In this document: in pieces, positions 21,497 to 33,381 of the stretch
How the letters are laid out: every line of letters starts with the position of its first letter
Position numbering within the stretch: the first letter of the stretch is position 1
Origin: Pseudomonas putida
Lineage (GTDB): Bacteria; Pseudomonadota; Gammaproteobacteria; Pseudomonadales; Pseudomonadaceae
Direction: 5' to 3'
NCBI RefSeq assembly: GCF_004357765.1
Contig: NZ_SMTE01000006.1
Location: 1 to 64,000 of the forward strand
DNA: 64,000 nucleotides
The notes under the pieces: generated by a model
Databases searched by the model: none
What the model was told of the DNA's origin: nothing
Seen by the model: the letters and a program-made list of their open reading frames with translations, nothing else
Program-made: the position numbers and the translations under genes

Positions 21497-22531
21497 TTAC
21501 TTCTTGGCCGCCCAGGCGTTGAAGCGTTGCTCCAGCTGCTCGCTGTTGTCGGCCCAGAAGGCGACGTCGATCTGCACCTGGTTGGCGATGTTCTCAGGCG
21601 TGGTCGGCATGTCCTTCTTCACCTCGTCCGAGAGTTTGTCTACCGCCTTGGTGTTGGCCGGGCCATAGGCGATGTTCTCGGAATAGGTCTTTTGCTGCTC
21701 AGGCTGCACGCTGAAGGCGATGAACTTCTTCGCTTCTTCCACATCCTTGGCGCCTTTCGGAATGGCCCAGGCGTCGAAGTCGTAGATGCCGCCGTTCCAC
21801 ACCACCTTGAGGTTGCTCTCCTTCTGTACGGCAGCGATGCGGCCGTTGTAGGCAGAGCTCATGACCACGTCACCCGAAGCCAGGTACTGCGGCGGCTGGG
21901 CACCGGCTTCCCACCACTGGATGCTCGGCTTGAGTTCGTCGAGTTTCTTGAAGGCGCGATCCACGCCTTCCTTGGTGGCCAGTACCTGGTAGACGTCCTT
22001 GGGCGCGACGCCGTCGGCCATCAGAGCGAACTCCAGGGTGTACTTCGCGCCCTTGCGCAGGCCACGCTTGCCCGGGAATTTCTTGGTATCCCAGAAATCG
22101 GCCCAGCTGGTAGGCGCGGTCTTGAGTTTGTCGGCGTTGTAAGCCAGGACCGTCGACCAAACGAAGAAGCCTACGCCGCATGGCTGGATGGCGCCCTTGA
22201 CGTAGTCGGCTTCATTGCCGAACAACGACGGATCGAGCTCCTCGAACATGCCCTCGTCACAGCCTCGGGCCAGTTCCGGCGACTCGACCTCGACCAGGTT
22301 CCAGGACACGCTCTTGGTGTCGACCATGGCCTTGACCTTGGCCATTTCACCGTTGTACTCCCCGGCGATGATCTTGCCTTTGCCTGCCTTTTCCCAGGGT
22401 TCGTAGAACGCCTTGACCTGGGCCGCCTTGTTGGCACCGCCGAAGGACACCACGGTGAGTTCCGCCGCCAGGGTCTGGCCGGCTACGCACAGCCCCAGAG
22501 CCAGGGCGGTCATCTTCAACTGCTTGCGCAT
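21497..22531 (-). CDS. agtB: Periplasmic substrate-binding protein (PotD-like, AgtB position)
   Basis: 344-residue extracellular solute-binding protein. The signal peptide (about residues 1-22, ending near TLAAE) is clear. The body has the PotD/PotF-like fold signatures (LTVVSFGGANKAAQ, YNGRIAAVQ). The start is MRKQLKMTALA, with GGAGAG just upstream. Sequence similarity points to small amine or amino-acid ligands. By synteny the ligand is probably 5-aminovalerate or 4-aminobutyrate, not a polyamine. Confidence 0.75.
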   Translation of the reverse strand: MRKQLKMTALALGLCVAGQTLAAELTVVSFGGANKAAQVKAFYEPWEKAGKGKIIAGEYNGEMAKVKAMVDTKSVSWNLVEVESPELARGCDEGMFEELDPSLFGNEADYVKGAIQPCGVGFFVWSTVLAYNADKLKTAPTSWADFWDTKKFPGKRGLRKGAKYTLEFALMADGVAPKDVYQVLATKEGVDRAFKKLDELKPSIQWWEAGAQPPQYLASGDVVMSSAYNGRIAAVQKESNLKVVWNGGIYDFDAWAIPKGAKDVEEAKKFIAFSVQPEQQKTYSENIAYGPANTKAVDKLSDEVKKDMPTTPENIANQVQIDVAFWADNSEQLEQRFNAWAAKK

Positions 22532-22571
22532 TATTATTCTCTCCACAGTACAGGGTTGGTGAAGCGGTCCA

Positions 22572-23696
22572 TCAATGAGCGTCAGCCATCGGGTCCAACG
22601 CACGAGCATGCTCGATTGCCCAGCCCAGCGGCACCACATCGCCCACAGCCAGGTCCGGGTCGAGTTCGGCGATCGGCTGCTTGACGAAGAAATCGGCCTT
22701 GCCGCAGACCTCCAGGCGGACCCGCACGTGGTCGCCCAAATAGATGAACTCGGCGACCCGACCGGAGAAGCGGTTGACGCACCGCTCGCTGTGGCCATTG
22801 AGGCGTACGCGTTCGGGGCGGATCGACAATGTCACCGGCTCGCCGGCCTGACCGACATTCACCGCCAGCGCCTCGACGCGCTCCCCACGCGCCAACTGGA
22901 CTTGGCAGCGCTCGCCGTCACTGGCCAGCAGAATGCCGTTGATGCGGTTGTTCTCACCGATGAAGTTGGCGACGAAGGTATTGCAGGGCTCTTCGTAGAG
23001 GGTCCGGGGGTCGGCGATCTGCTGGATCTGGCCTTGGTGGAACACCGCCACCCGGTCGGACATGGTCAACGCCTCGCCCTGATCGTGGGTCACGTAGACC
23101 ACGGTCACGCCCAGACGCTGATGAATGTGCTTGATCTCCATCTGCATGTGTTCGCGCAACTGCTTGTCGAGCGCGCCGAGCGGTTCGTCCATCAGCACCA
23201 GCTGCGGTTCGAAGACCAGGGCCCGGGCCAGTGCCACCCGCTGCTGCTGCCCACCCGAAAGCTGCCCGGGGTAACGCTGGGCGAAGGCATCGAGCTGGAC
23301 CATGCCGAGCACGCGCTTGACCCGCTCGCTGATATCGGGCTTGCTCAGGTTGCGCACACTCAATGGAAAAGCCAGGTTCTCGGCCACGGTCATATGCGGG
23401 AACAACGCGTAGTTCTGGAACACCATGCCGATGTCGCGCTTGTGCGGCGGCACGTTGTTGATCGAGCGACCTGCCAGCTGGATTTCACCCGCCGTTGGCG
23501 TTTCGAAGCCGGCGAGCATCATCAAGCTGGTGGTCTTGCCCGAACCGGACGGCCCGAGCAAGGTCAGGAACTCGCCTTTGCGGATGTCCAGGTTGAGGTT
23601 CTTGACGATCAGCGATTCGCCGTCGTAGCTCTTCTGCACCCCTCGGAAGCTGACCAGCGTCTCGCCGCTGACGGCGTTCGAATTCGCCTCGCTCAT
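22572..23696 (-). CDS. agtA: ABC transporter ATP-binding protein (PotA-like, AgtA position)
   Basis: 374-residue import ATPase. Walker A is LLGPSGSGKTT, the signature is LSGGQQQRVALARAL, and Walker B is LVLMDEPLGALD. A C-terminal TOBE domain follows (about residues 285-365). The start is MSEANSN; the upstream extension is not conserved. First gene of the importer operon. The gap to the response regulator gene is about 140 bases and should hold the operator controlled by that regulator. Confidence 0.8.
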   Translation of the reverse strand: MSEANSNAVSGETLVSFRGVQKSYDGESLIVKNLNLDIRKGEFLTLLGPSGSGKTTSLMMLAGFETPTAGEIQLAGRSINNVPPHKRDIGMVFQNYALFPHMTVAENLAFPLSVRNLSKPDISERVKRVLGMVQLDAFAQRYPGQLSGGQQQRVALARALVFEPQLVLMDEPLGALDKQLREHMQMEIKHIHQRLGVTVVYVTHDQGEALTMSDRVAVFHQGQIQQIADPRTLYEEPCNTFVANFIGENNRINGILLASDGERCQVQLARGERVEALAVNVGQAGEPVTLSIRPERVRLNGHSERCVNRFSGRVAEFIYLGDHVRVRLEVCGKADFFVKQPIAELDPDLAVGDVVPLGWAIEHARALDPMADAH

Positions 23697-23804
23697 GCCT
23701 GCACCTTTTTCTTGGATGACTGCGTGGGCCACAGCGTAGAAGAGCCGCGCGTGCCCGGAAATCGGGGCTACTGAGAGAATCTCATCATCCTGATGGAGAT
23801 TTCA

Positions 23805-23824
23805 CTGTAGGGATCGCCCTACAG
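23805..23824 (-). terminator. Short hairpin after the response regulator gene
   Basis: An 8-bp perfect stem (23805-23812 with 23817-23824) starts 12 bases past the regulator stop. It lacks a T-run. It could also be a regulator-binding palindrome for the downstream importer operon. Confidence 0.35.
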
Positions 23825-23835
23825 GCATGTCGTAT

Positions 23836-24465
23836 TCAGATCAGCTTGTGGGCCATGGCGTACTTCACCAATTCGGCCAGCGAGTTGACTCGCAGCTTCT
23901 GCATCAGGCGCGCCTTGTGGGTGCTGATGGTCTTGCTCGACAGCGCCAGTTGCTGAGCGATGTCGTTGACGTTGGCGCCCCGGGCCAAGCGCTCGAATAC
24001 CGAGAACTCGCGCTCCGACAAGAGCGTATGCAGGGGTCGCGTTTCGGTAAGGCCCACCTCGAAGACCATCCGGTCGGCCAGGGCCGGATCGATGTAACGC
24101 CCGCCACCGGCCACCCGGCGAATGGCGGTGAGCAGCAACGCCGGATCGCTATCCTTGGTGGCATAGCCGGCGGCACCCGCCTTGAGCGCTCGAGCGGCCA
24201 TCTGTGCTTCGTCGTGCATCGACAGCATGAGGATCGCCGGCGCCTCGGCCAGGGCACGAATCCGTGGGATCGCCTCGAGGCCATTGACCCCCGGCATCGA
24301 AATATCCAGCAGTACCACCTCGCACGGCGTGTGACGCAGGGCCTCGAGCAGCTGCTCGCCATTGCCCGCTTCGCCGACCACCTGCATGTCCTTGGCCAGG
24401 CTGATCAGTTGCTTGATGCCTTCACGGACGATGGTGTGGTCTTCGGCCACCAGCACTCGAATCAC
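23836..24465 (-). CDS. agtR: NarL/LuxR-type response regulator (AgtR position)
   Basis: 209-residue two-component regulator. The receiver domain has the phospho-acceptor D54 (VLLDISMPG), with the acidic pocket at E8/D9. The C-terminal LuxR helix-turn-helix is LSEREFSVFERLARGANVND onward. It starts with GTG, overlapping the sensor kinase stop by 4 bases (GTGA), so the pair is made together. It probably activates the importer operon downstream, as reported for AgtSR in P. aeruginosa. Confidence 0.8.
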   Translation of the reverse strand: MIRVLVAEDHTIVREGIKQLISLAKDMQVVGEAGNGEQLLEALRHTPCEVVLLDISMPGVNGLEAIPRIRALAEAPAILMLSMHDEAQMAARALKAGAAGYATKDSDPALLLTAIRRVAGGGRYIDPALADRMVFEVGLTETRPLHTLLSEREFSVFERLARGANVNDIAQQLALSSKTISTHKARLMQKLRVNSLAELVKYAMAHKLI

Positions 24466-26867
24466 GCTCGCTCTCCTGTTTCCAACGGAATCGTCACGCT
24501 CAGGCTGGTGCCCTCGCCGGGTTTGCTGTCCAACGTCATGCTGCCTCCGAGCATCAACACCCGCTCGCGCACGCCCACCAGGCCGAACGACGAAGGTCGC
24601 GCCTGGTCGCGGCAGAAACCGATGCCATCGTCGCTGATCGCCATGCGCAGCTGAGCACGCTCATGCACCAGTTCGATCTCCACGCTATGCGCCTGGGCAT
24701 GGCGCATGACGTTGGTCAGCGCCTCCTGGAGAATGCGAAACAGGCCAATGGCCTTGGCATCGCTCAATGCTGGCAGATTATCCGGCACTTGCACCAGACA
24801 GGGGATCTGCGTGCGCGACTCGAAACGCCGCGCCTGCCACTCGATGGCCGAGGCGATGCCCGCGTCGAGAATCGGCGGACGCAATGCGCTGGCCACATCC
24901 CGGGCGAGCTGGAACAACTGCGCGATCAGTCGCTTCATGCTCGCCATGCGCTCGCCCAATCCAGGATCCAGGTCGGCATAGGCCAGCTCGCACATCGACA
25001 CCTCGAGCTTGAGCACAGTGAGCATCTGGCCCAGCTCATCGTGCACTTCACGGGCGATGCGTGCCTTCTCCTCCTCGCGCACGCTTTCCAGGTGCGCCGA
25101 CAGCTCGCGCAACTGTTCCTGCGAGCGCGCCAACTGCAGTTCGGCACGCTTGCCCTGGGTGATGTCCCAGACGATGCCATCCCAGACCACCCGGCCGTTG
25201 GCCAGACGCCGCGTACTGGCCTTGATGTCGGCCCAGCGTTGCTCGCCGTGGCGGGTGAGGATGCGCCCTTGCCAGGACCAGTCCTGCTCGCTGGCCAGGG
25301 CCAGGTCCTGGACCCGGTGATAGTCGGCACGGTCGTCAGGATGGACCAGATTGCGCAGGCCCATCTGCGGATGCTGAATCTCACTGGGCAGGTAGCCGAC
25401 CAGCGCCTCGCTGCCCTCACTGATGTAGGGAAACTCCAGGTCGCCTTCGGCAGGGTCGCGCTCCAGCCTGAACACCAGCCCCGGGACGTTGGCAGCGATG
25501 CCCTTGAGCCGAGCCTCGCTCTCGCGCAGTGCCGCCATTGCCCGTTGGCGCTCGGTAACGTCGGTGAGGTACACCACCAGGTATTCGGCGTCGCGAAAGC
25601 GCAGAAAACTCAGCGACAACGCCACCGGCATCAGAGTGCCATCGGCCCGCAGGCAGTGGGTCTCGAACTCTGCCAGGGTGGGGTCGCCGCCACGCGCGCC
25701 CTTCCACAGTTCCAGCCAGCGATCCATGGTCAGCTGTGGCTCGAAGTTCACCAACGGGCGCTCCAGCAGCTCGTCCTCGGCATACCCCAGCATGTGCTGG
25801 ACGGCCCGGTTGGCATAGCGGACATGGCTGTCCCAGTTGACCCAGAGAATGCCCACCGTACTCTGGTCGCTGGCAAATTGACTCAGGCGCAAAGCCTCTT
25901 CGCGGACCTGCCGCTCGGCGAGGTGCTCGCGCGCCGCCAGCAGGTCACGCTCCAGGCGCTGTTGCTGGCGACGCTGCCAGATCAAGGTGGCAATGGCGCA
26001 CAACAGCGCCATGCCGAACAGCCAGGCAAGGTTTTGCCAAAACCCTGGCGACTCGCTCAAACGTGTGTAGCGCGGCTGCAACCACCGACTGTGTAGCTGT
26101 TCCAGTGCCTTTGCCGGCATGGCCTGCAGACCTTTTTCCAAAACCTCGGCCAACATCGGCCAATCGCGCCGGGAGCCGATCCGCAGCAGTTGCGGCAAGC
26201 CGATGTCGCCCACCACCACCAACTCGCCGAACTCGCTCTCGCGGGACAAGCGGCTGAGCTGCGCCTCGTCGAGCACGGCGTAGCTGACCTGGCCACCGAT
26301 CACCCATTGCAGCGCCTCGCGCTCGCCGGGAACCCCTTGCAGGTTGAGATGGCCGTAGTTGGCGCGCAGATAGTCGGCAAGAGCGCTGGGCATGCGCACC
26401 GCCACCCGCTCATCGGCGCCGAGCTTCTCCAACTCCACCGCCGTCTGGCTGGTGCCGCGCAACCCCACCAGCAGTTGCGGCACACGCATGTAGGGGTCGC
26501 TGAAAGACCACAGGCGCAGGCTGGCGGGCGTCTGGGTCAGGCCGGGAGCGAAATCGATCTGGCCGGCCTGCAGAGCCTGTTCGAGACTGGCCTGATCGGC
26601 GAATGTGCGCCAGGTGAGGTCCAACCGCAGCGCCTGAGCAAGTTCGTTGACCAGCTCCACGTTGGCCCCGTAAAGCTGCTGCAAGCGCCGGTCGAACTGG
26701 GCATACGGCGCTTGCAGGACGACACCGACACGCAGGTTGCGGTGATCCTCGAGCCATTGCTGCTGCGCAGGCTCGAGCACCACCACCGAGGACACTTCCG
26801 GGATGGCCCAGGCCATCAAGGGCAGCCACAGGCAGCCGATAAGCAACAGGCGACGCACTCGCTTCAT
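24462..26867 (-). CDS. agtS: Hybrid-free sensor histidine kinase with periplasmic binding domain (AgtS position)
   Basis: 801-residue membrane kinase. Order of domains: signal peptide (about 1-22), an SBP_bac_3-type periplasmic solute-binding domain (about 45-265), one membrane helix (about 275-297, WLFGMALLCAIATLIW), two PAS/PAC modules (about 330-450 and 455-575), then HisKA_3 with H609 (REVHDELGQ) and a HATPase domain at the C-terminus. The built-in binding domain should sense a small amine or amino acid directly. By synteny with agtS the ligand is probably 5-aminovalerate or 4-aminobutyrate. Confidence 0.8.
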   Translation of the reverse strand: MKRVRRLLLIGCLWLPLMAWAIPEVSSVVVLEPAQQQWLEDHRNLRVGVVLQAPYAQFDRRLQQLYGANVELVNELAQALRLDLTWRTFADQASLEQALQAGQIDFAPGLTQTPASLRLWSFSDPYMRVPQLLVGLRGTSQTAVELEKLGADERVAVRMPSALADYLRANYGHLNLQGVPGEREALQWVIGGQVSYAVLDEAQLSRLSRESEFGELVVVGDIGLPQLLRIGSRRDWPMLAEVLEKGLQAMPAKALEQLHSRWLQPRYTRLSESPGFWQNLAWLFGMALLCAIATLIWQRRQQQRLERDLLAAREHLAERQVREEALRLSQFASDQSTVGILWVNWDSHVRYANRAVQHMLGYAEDELLERPLVNFEPQLTMDRWLELWKGARGGDPTLAEFETHCLRADGTLMPVALSLSFLRFRDAEYLVVYLTDVTERQRAMAALRESEARLKGIAANVPGLVFRLERDPAEGDLEFPYISEGSEALVGYLPSEIQHPQMGLRNLVHPDDRADYHRVQDLALASEQDWSWQGRILTRHGEQRWADIKASTRRLANGRVVWDGIVWDITQGKRAELQLARSQEQLRELSAHLESVREEEKARIAREVHDELGQMLTVLKLEVSMCELAYADLDPGLGERMASMKRLIAQLFQLARDVASALRPPILDAGIASAIEWQARRFESRTQIPCLVQVPDNLPALSDAKAIGLFRILQEALTNVMRHAQAHSVEIELVHERAQLRMAISDDGIGFCRDQARPSSFGLVGVRERVLMLGGSMTLDSKPGEGTSLSVTIPLETGERA

Positions 26868-26889
26868 CTACACGCTCGTCCTGGCAAGG

Positions 26890-26910
26890 ACGGCCATGCA
26901 GCATGGCCGT
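26890..26910. repeat. Perfect 10-bp inverted repeat
   Basis: ACGGCCATGC (26890-26899) and its complement (26901-26910), with a one-base centre, lie in the divergent gap between the sensor kinase and the DUF3530 gene. It could be an operator or a short hairpin. Confidence 0.5.
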
Positions 26911-26962
26911 CGCGGGCAAATACTATTAGGCTGCCGGTATCATTCTGGCCTTGGGTTGATTC

Positions 26963-27958
26963 ATGTCCACACTTTATCGCACGACGCTGGCAATGTGCTG
27001 CCTGGCCTCGTTCTTTCCACTTGCGGCCCACGCCGCCGACGCCGAACCCGCACAACCGGCAGCCGAGGCCGCTACCGCCGTGACCCGTGCCCCCCTGCTG
27101 GAGCGCAGTCGGGAAGATGCCTTGGCACTGGAGGCCAGCGTGCCGAAGGCCGAACAACAGACTCTGCAGGCAGGTGATGAACGTTTCCTGGCTTTATGGA
27201 AACCCGCCAACGATGCCGACCCGCAGGGTGCGGTGATCATCGTGCCCGGTGCCGGCGAGAGCGCCGACTGGCCCGACGTCGTCGGCCCGTTGCGGCGCAA
27301 ATTCCCCGATATCGGCTGGCACAGTCTGAGTGTCAGCCTGCCGGACCTGTTGGCCGACCGCCCTCAGGCAAGGGTCGAGACCAAGCCAACCCCATCCAAG
27401 GAGCAGGGCCAGGGCGAAAGTGCGCCGGCCAAGGACACTCCGGACGACGCCAACGCCAACGTCGCCCAGGCGACCGCCGCCGATGCCGACACCGCCGAGG
27501 CCACCGATGCAGAGGAGGCCACCGAGCACAATGACCCAGCCGATGCCGAGCGCATCTTCGCCCGCCTCGACGCAGCAGTCGCCTACGCCCAGCAGCAGAA
27601 CTCGCGCAGCATCGTGCTGATCGGCCATGGTAGTGGTGCCTACTGGGCCGCACGTTACCTGAGCGAGAAGCAGCCCCCGCAGGTGCAAAAGCTGGTGATG
27701 GTGGCCGCACAAACCCCGGCCAGGGTCGAGCAGGACCTCGAGGCCCTGGCGCCGACGCTCAAGGTACCGACCGCCGATTTCTATTTCGCGACGCGCAGCG
27801 CGGACCGCAACGCTGCCAGGTTGCGCTTGCAGGCCAGCAAGCGGCAGAAGGACAGCCAGTACAAACAACTGTCGCTGATCGCCATGCCGGGAAATCCCAA
27901 GTCCGAGCAGGAACAACTGTTCCGCCGGGTCAGGGGGTGGATCATGCCGCAGGATTAG
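26963..27958 (+). CDS. DUF3530 family exported alpha/beta-hydrolase-like protein
   Basis: 331 residues with a signal peptide (about 1-25, cleavage after AHA). The fold resembles an alpha/beta hydrolase: VIIVPGAGESADWP near residue 95 and a nucleophile-elbow-like GHGSGAYWAA near residue 222. A low-complexity acidic, Ala/Asp/Thr-rich stretch of about 55 residues (about 140-195) interrupts the domain. Members occur widely in Pseudomonas; no function is established. It is divergent from the agt-like sensor gene. Confidence 0.7.
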   Translation: MSTLYRTTLAMCCLASFFPLAAHAADAEPAQPAAEAATAVTRAPLLERSREDALALEASVPKAEQQTLQAGDERFLALWKPANDADPQGAVIIVPGAGESADWPDVVGPLRRKFPDIGWHSLSVSLPDLLADRPQARVETKPTPSKEQGQGESAPAKDTPDDANANVAQATAADADTAEATDAEEATEHNDPADAERIFARLDAAVAYAQQQNSRSIVLIGHGSGAYWAARYLSEKQPPQVQKLVMVAAQTPARVEQDLEALAPTLKVPTADFYFATRSADRNAARLRLQASKRQKDSQYKQLSLIAMPGNPKSEQEQLFRRVRGWIMPQD

Positions 27959-27997
27959 CCCTGTAGCAGCCTCTGCAGGCTGGCGCGCGAAGGGGGA

Positions 27998-28762
27998 TCA
28001 CAGCCCCCGACGCTTGCGGACCAGGGCATAGGCCTGGTGCAGCTCGCGCGTGCGCTCGGTCGCCTCGCGCACCTGCACCTCACTGGCCTCGCTACCGGCG
28101 AGTTTGTCCGGGTGATGTTTGCTCACCAAACGCCGATACGCCTGCTTGACCCGATCACCTTCGGTATCGGCCTCGACGCCCAGCAGCCGTAGCGCTGCGG
28201 CGTAGGTCATCACGCCACTGCTGGCCGCAGCCTGGCGCGGCTCGTACTCCAGCGACATCGCCTGCACCTGGCGCCGACTCAGTCCCAGCTTCTGCCCCCA
28301 GTCCAGCAACAGGTCGCGCTCATGCTGTCCGGCTTTGCCGTCGGCCCAGGCCATCCGCCAACAGGCGCGTAGGGTGCCCTCGGCAGCATGGGGCTGCAGG
28401 CGAATACGGCGCAAGTGGCTGGCCAGTCGATCCTTGCCGGCCTTGCCACGGTTGAATGCGGCAATCGCACGCAGGCGCGCCGCATCGGCCATGTGCAGGC
28501 GTTGCATCTCCTGGCGGGCCTGCTGGATATGCTGCTCGAGCACCCGCCCATCGCTCTTGGCCAGACGCCCAAGCAGCACGAAGAGCAACTCCTCGTCGCG
28601 CAGGGCCGGGCGCCCGCCCAGACGCTCGCGCATGTCGTCCCAGCCCTGCACGCGCAGGCGCCGATCCATGGCCTGGCCGAGCAATCCGCCCAATAGCGCC
28701 CCAGGGATGCTGGCGACCGCGAAACCGGCGCCCAATCCGATCACCGTGCCTGGCCACCACAT
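27998..28762 (-). CDS. djlA: DjlA-type membrane DnaJ protein
   Basis: 254-residue co-chaperone. The Gly/Ala-rich N-terminal hydrophobic segment (about 5-30) anchors it, a central TerB-like domain follows (about 55-170), and a C-terminal J domain carries HPD (SKHHPDKL, about residue 218). It activates DnaK ATPase at the membrane. The ATG lies one base after the murU stop, so it is the last gene of an amgK-murU-djlA unit. Confidence 0.88.
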   Translation of the reverse strand: MWWPGTVIGLGAGFAVASIPGALLGGLLGQAMDRRLRVQGWDDMRERLGGRPALRDEELLFVLLGRLAKSDGRVLEQHIQQARQEMQRLHMADAARLRAIAAFNRGKAGKDRLASHLRRIRLQPHAAEGTLRACWRMAWADGKAGQHERDLLLDWGQKLGLSRRQVQAMSLEYEPRQAAASSGVMTYAAALRLLGVEADTEGDRVKQAYRRLVSKHHPDKLAGSEASEVQVREATERTRELHQAYALVRKRRGL

Positions 28763-28763
28763 T

Positions 28764-30451
<1,688 letters not shown>

Positions 30452-30582
30452 TACAAGGGTCTCCGACGGCCCTAGCCGTCAAGCGGGTCATGCTTTATTA
30501 TCCAGCATCTTTTTCAGACCATCGAGAGGCGTGCGGCCCCCACACGCGGGCAGATGGCACGCAGGAAGCCCGGACTAATAAG

Positions 30583-33381
30583 ATGGCATTGAAATCCCCC
30601 GCGTTTCGTAGAAAGTTTCCGTTGCTGGTCACCGGCGGTCTGCTGGCCCTTCAACCACTGGCCACCTCGTACGTAGTGGCTGCCGAGCAGTTCGACTGCC
30701 AAGTGTCCGCCTCCGGTGGTTGGGACTGCAAGCCCAAGACCCCGACCAGCAACCTGCCACCGCGCCCCGTGCACGATGGCGCCGCGCTGACCTCCGGTAC
30801 CGAGGCGAGCGAAGCCGAGTCCGAAAAGCCGATGCTGGTCACCGAGGCCAAGGGCCGTGGCCTGAAGTCACGCAGCGAGGACTACAGCCACCTGGACTGG
30901 GTGCCACGTGACAAGCTCACGGCTGCGCAGCTGGCCGAGACCGGCCCGTACTGCGGTGGCGCCTATATCGAGCCGCAACGCCCAGGCATGGCTGACACCA
31001 CGCCGAAGGACGAATCGCCGACCTACATCAACGCCAAGGTCTCCAAATACCAACAGGAGCAGCAGATCGCCACCCTCGCCGGTGACGTGATCATGCGCCA
31101 GGGCAGCATGCAGGCCGAGGCCGATGAGGCCAACCTGTACCAGGCCGAGAACCGTGGCGAGCTCAAGGGCAACGTCAAGATCCGCGACAACGGCTCGCTG
31201 GTCGTCGGCGATGAGGCACAGATTCAGCTGGACACCGGCGAAGCCCAGGTCGACAACGCCGAATACGTGATGCACAAGTCGCACATCCGCGGCAACGCCC
31301 TGTACGCCAAGCGTGGCGAAAACGCCATCATCCGTCTCAAGGACGGTACGTACACCACCTGCGAACCGGGCAGCAACGCCTGGCAGCTGAAGGGCAACAA
31401 CATCACCCTGAACCCAGCCACCGGTTTCGGCACCGCGACCAACGTCACCCTGCGGGTCAAGGATTTCCCGGTGTTCTACACACCGTACATCTACTTCCCG
31501 ATCGACGACCGTCGCCAGTCCGGTTTCCTGCCGCCTTCGTTCAGCACCAGCAGCGACACCGGCTTCATGCTGGTCACGCCGTACTACTTCAACCTGGCGC
31601 CGAACTACGACGCCACGCTGTACCCGCGCTACATGACCAAGCGTGGCCTGCTGATGGAAGGTGAGTTCCGCTACCTGACCAAGTCCAGCGAAGGCCAGTT
31701 CGGTGGCGCGTACCTGAACGACAAGAACGACGATCGCAAGGAACAGACTGATTACAAAGATCAGCGCTGGATGATCAACTGGCAGCATAAAGGTGGCCTG
31801 GACGAGCGCCTGATGACCGAGGTTGATTACACCGATATCAGCGATCCGTTCTACTTCCAGGATTTGGAAACCGACCAGATTGGCGTAGAGAGCCGTGATG
31901 CGGTTAACCAGCAGGGTGCCTTGACCTATCGTGGTGACGATTACACCGCGCGGTTCAACATGCATGCCTACGAGATGACCACCATCTCGAGGGTTACGCC
32001 GTATGACAAGCTGCCGCAGATCACCTTCAATGGAATGCTGCCGTACCATCCAGGTGGTTTGGACTTCAGCTACAAGACGGAAGCTGTGCGCTTCGAACGC
32101 GACCTGCGGACAGGCCCTGTCTTCAACGAAGATGGCCAGTTAGATACCACAGCTGGTAGCCAAGGTCAGCGTCTGGACGAAAACGTCTTCGGCCTGGCAC
32201 GCGCCAACGGCACCCGTCTGAACGTAGCTCCGGCCATAAGCCTGCCGATGGAGGCCAGCTATGGCTTTGTCAAGCCTAAGCTGACCTACATGTATACCCA
32301 CTACGATCTGGACCTGGACAGCGAGGGCAAGGGCGACTTGGCCCGGGCCAGCGACGCCACGCGCGATCTGCAAGGCGACTTCTCCAGCACCCAGAGCCGT
32401 AGCGTACCGATCTTCAGCGTCGACAGCGGCCTGTACTTCGACCGCAACACCCAGTGGTTCGGCGAGAACTACCGCCAGACCCTCGAACCGCGCCTGTTCT
32501 ACCTCTACGTGCCGTACGAAGACCAGAAAGACATTCCAGTCTTCGACACCAGCGAAACGTACTTCAACTATGGCTCGCTGTTCCGCGAAAACCGCTTCTC
32601 CGGCTCCGACCGCGTCGGTGACGAGAACAAGCTGTCGCTGGGCGTGACCAACCGCTGGATCCAGGACGACGGCTTCGAGCGCCAGCGCATCAGCGTCGGC
32701 CAAGCACTGTACTTCAAGGATCGCAAAGTCCAGCTGCCAGGCATCGACTGGCGTACCCGCGACAGCTCGCAGTCCGATGTATCGCCATACGCGCTGGAGT
32801 ACATGCTCGCCTTCAACCGCGACTGGCGCCTGAACGCGGACTACAACTGGGACCCGGACAGCCACAAGCCACGCTCGGGTAGCGCGATGTTCCACTACCA
32901 GCCGCAAGAGAACCCGAACAAGATCGTCAACGTCGGTTATCGCTATCGCAACGACACCGTTCGGTACGACCCGCTGACCGGCCGTTGGGGCGAGGGTGGC
33001 GACTATGGGACTCCGGGCGATCCGAACTACATCAAGGACTACTACAAGATCCAGCAGCACGACTTCTCGGTCATCTGGCCAATCGTGCCTCAATGGAGCG
33101 TCATCGCCCGCTGGCAGCACGACTACAACCGCAACCGTACCCTGGAAGCCATGGGCGGTTTCGAGTATGACAACTGCTGCTGGAAGCTGCGCCTGATCAA
33201 CCGTTACTGGCTCGACTACGACGACTTCAGCCAAGCCGCGCCTCAGAACGAAAAAGGCGACCACGGCGTGTTCCTGCAAATCGTCCTCAAGGGCCTCGGC
33301 GGTGTCGTAGGCAATAAGGTCGAGTCTTTCCTCGACGAAGGCATTCAAGGTTATCGTACACGTGAAGACCAAGCTTATTGA
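30583..33381 (+). CDS. lptD: LPS assembly outer-membrane protein LptD
   Basis: 932-residue beta-barrel that inserts LPS into the outer leaflet together with LptE. The signal peptide spans about residues 1-33. An OstA/LptA-like jellyroll follows (about 140-275), then the barrel to the C-terminus. Cysteines C39 and C49 near the N-terminus and the CC pair C865/C866 are suited to the interdomain disulfides of LptD. The start is [10 protein letters not shown]; upstream in-frame codons have no signal peptide. surA starts inside its 3' end. Confidence 0.96.
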   Translation: MALKSPAFRRKFPLLVTGGLLALQPLATSYVVAAEQFDCQVSASGGWDCKPKTPTSNLPPRPVHDGAALTSGTEASEAESEKPMLVTEAKGRGLKSRSEDYSHLDWVPRDKLTAAQLAETGPYCGGAYIEPQRPGMADTTPKDESPTYINAKVSKYQQEQQIATLAGDVIMRQGSMQAEADEANLYQAENRGELKGNVKIRDNGSLVVGDEAQIQLDTGEAQVDNAEYVMHKSHIRGNALYAKRGENAIIRLKDGTYTTCEPGSNAWQLKGNNITLNPATGFGTATNVTLRVKDFPVFYTPYIYFPIDDRRQSGFLPPSFSTSSDTGFMLVTPYYFNLAPNYDATLYPRYMTKRGLLMEGEFRYLTKSSEGQFGGAYLNDKNDDRKEQTDYKDQRWMINWQHKGGLDERLMTEVDYTDISDPFYFQDLETDQIGVESRDAVNQQGALTYRGDDYTARFNMHAYEMTTISRVTPYDKLPQITFNGMLPYHPGGLDFSYKTEAVRFERDLRTGPVFNEDGQLDTTAGSQGQRLDENVFGLARANGTRLNVAPAISLPMEASYGFVKPKLTYMYTHYDLDLDSEGKGDLARASDATRDLQGDFSSTQSRSVPIFSVDSGLYFDRNTQWFGENYRQTLEPRLFYLYVPYEDQKDIPVFDTSETYFNYGSLFRENRFSGSDRVGDENKLSLGVTNRWIQDDGFERQRISVGQALYFKDRKVQLPGIDWRTRDSSQSDVSPYALEYMLAFNRDWRLNADYNWDPDSHKPRSGSAMFHYQPQENPNKIVNVGYRYRNDTVRYDPLTGRWGEGGDYGTPGDPNYIKDYYKIQQHDFSVIWPIVPQWSVIARWQHDYNRNRTLEAMGGFEYDNCCWKLRLINRYWLDYDDFSQAAPQNEKGDHGVFLQIVLKGLGGVVGNKVESFLDEGIQGYRTREDQAY

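Noticed and set aside
23700-23800. Possible sigma-54 promoter before the importer operon
   Set aside because: A GG...GC pattern is present but the spacing is 2 bases short of the -24/-12 rule.
30452-30582. Promoters for lptD and amgK
   Set aside because: TATTAT- and GATAAT-like boxes exist, but no -35 hexamer at a proper distance was found, so none is listed.
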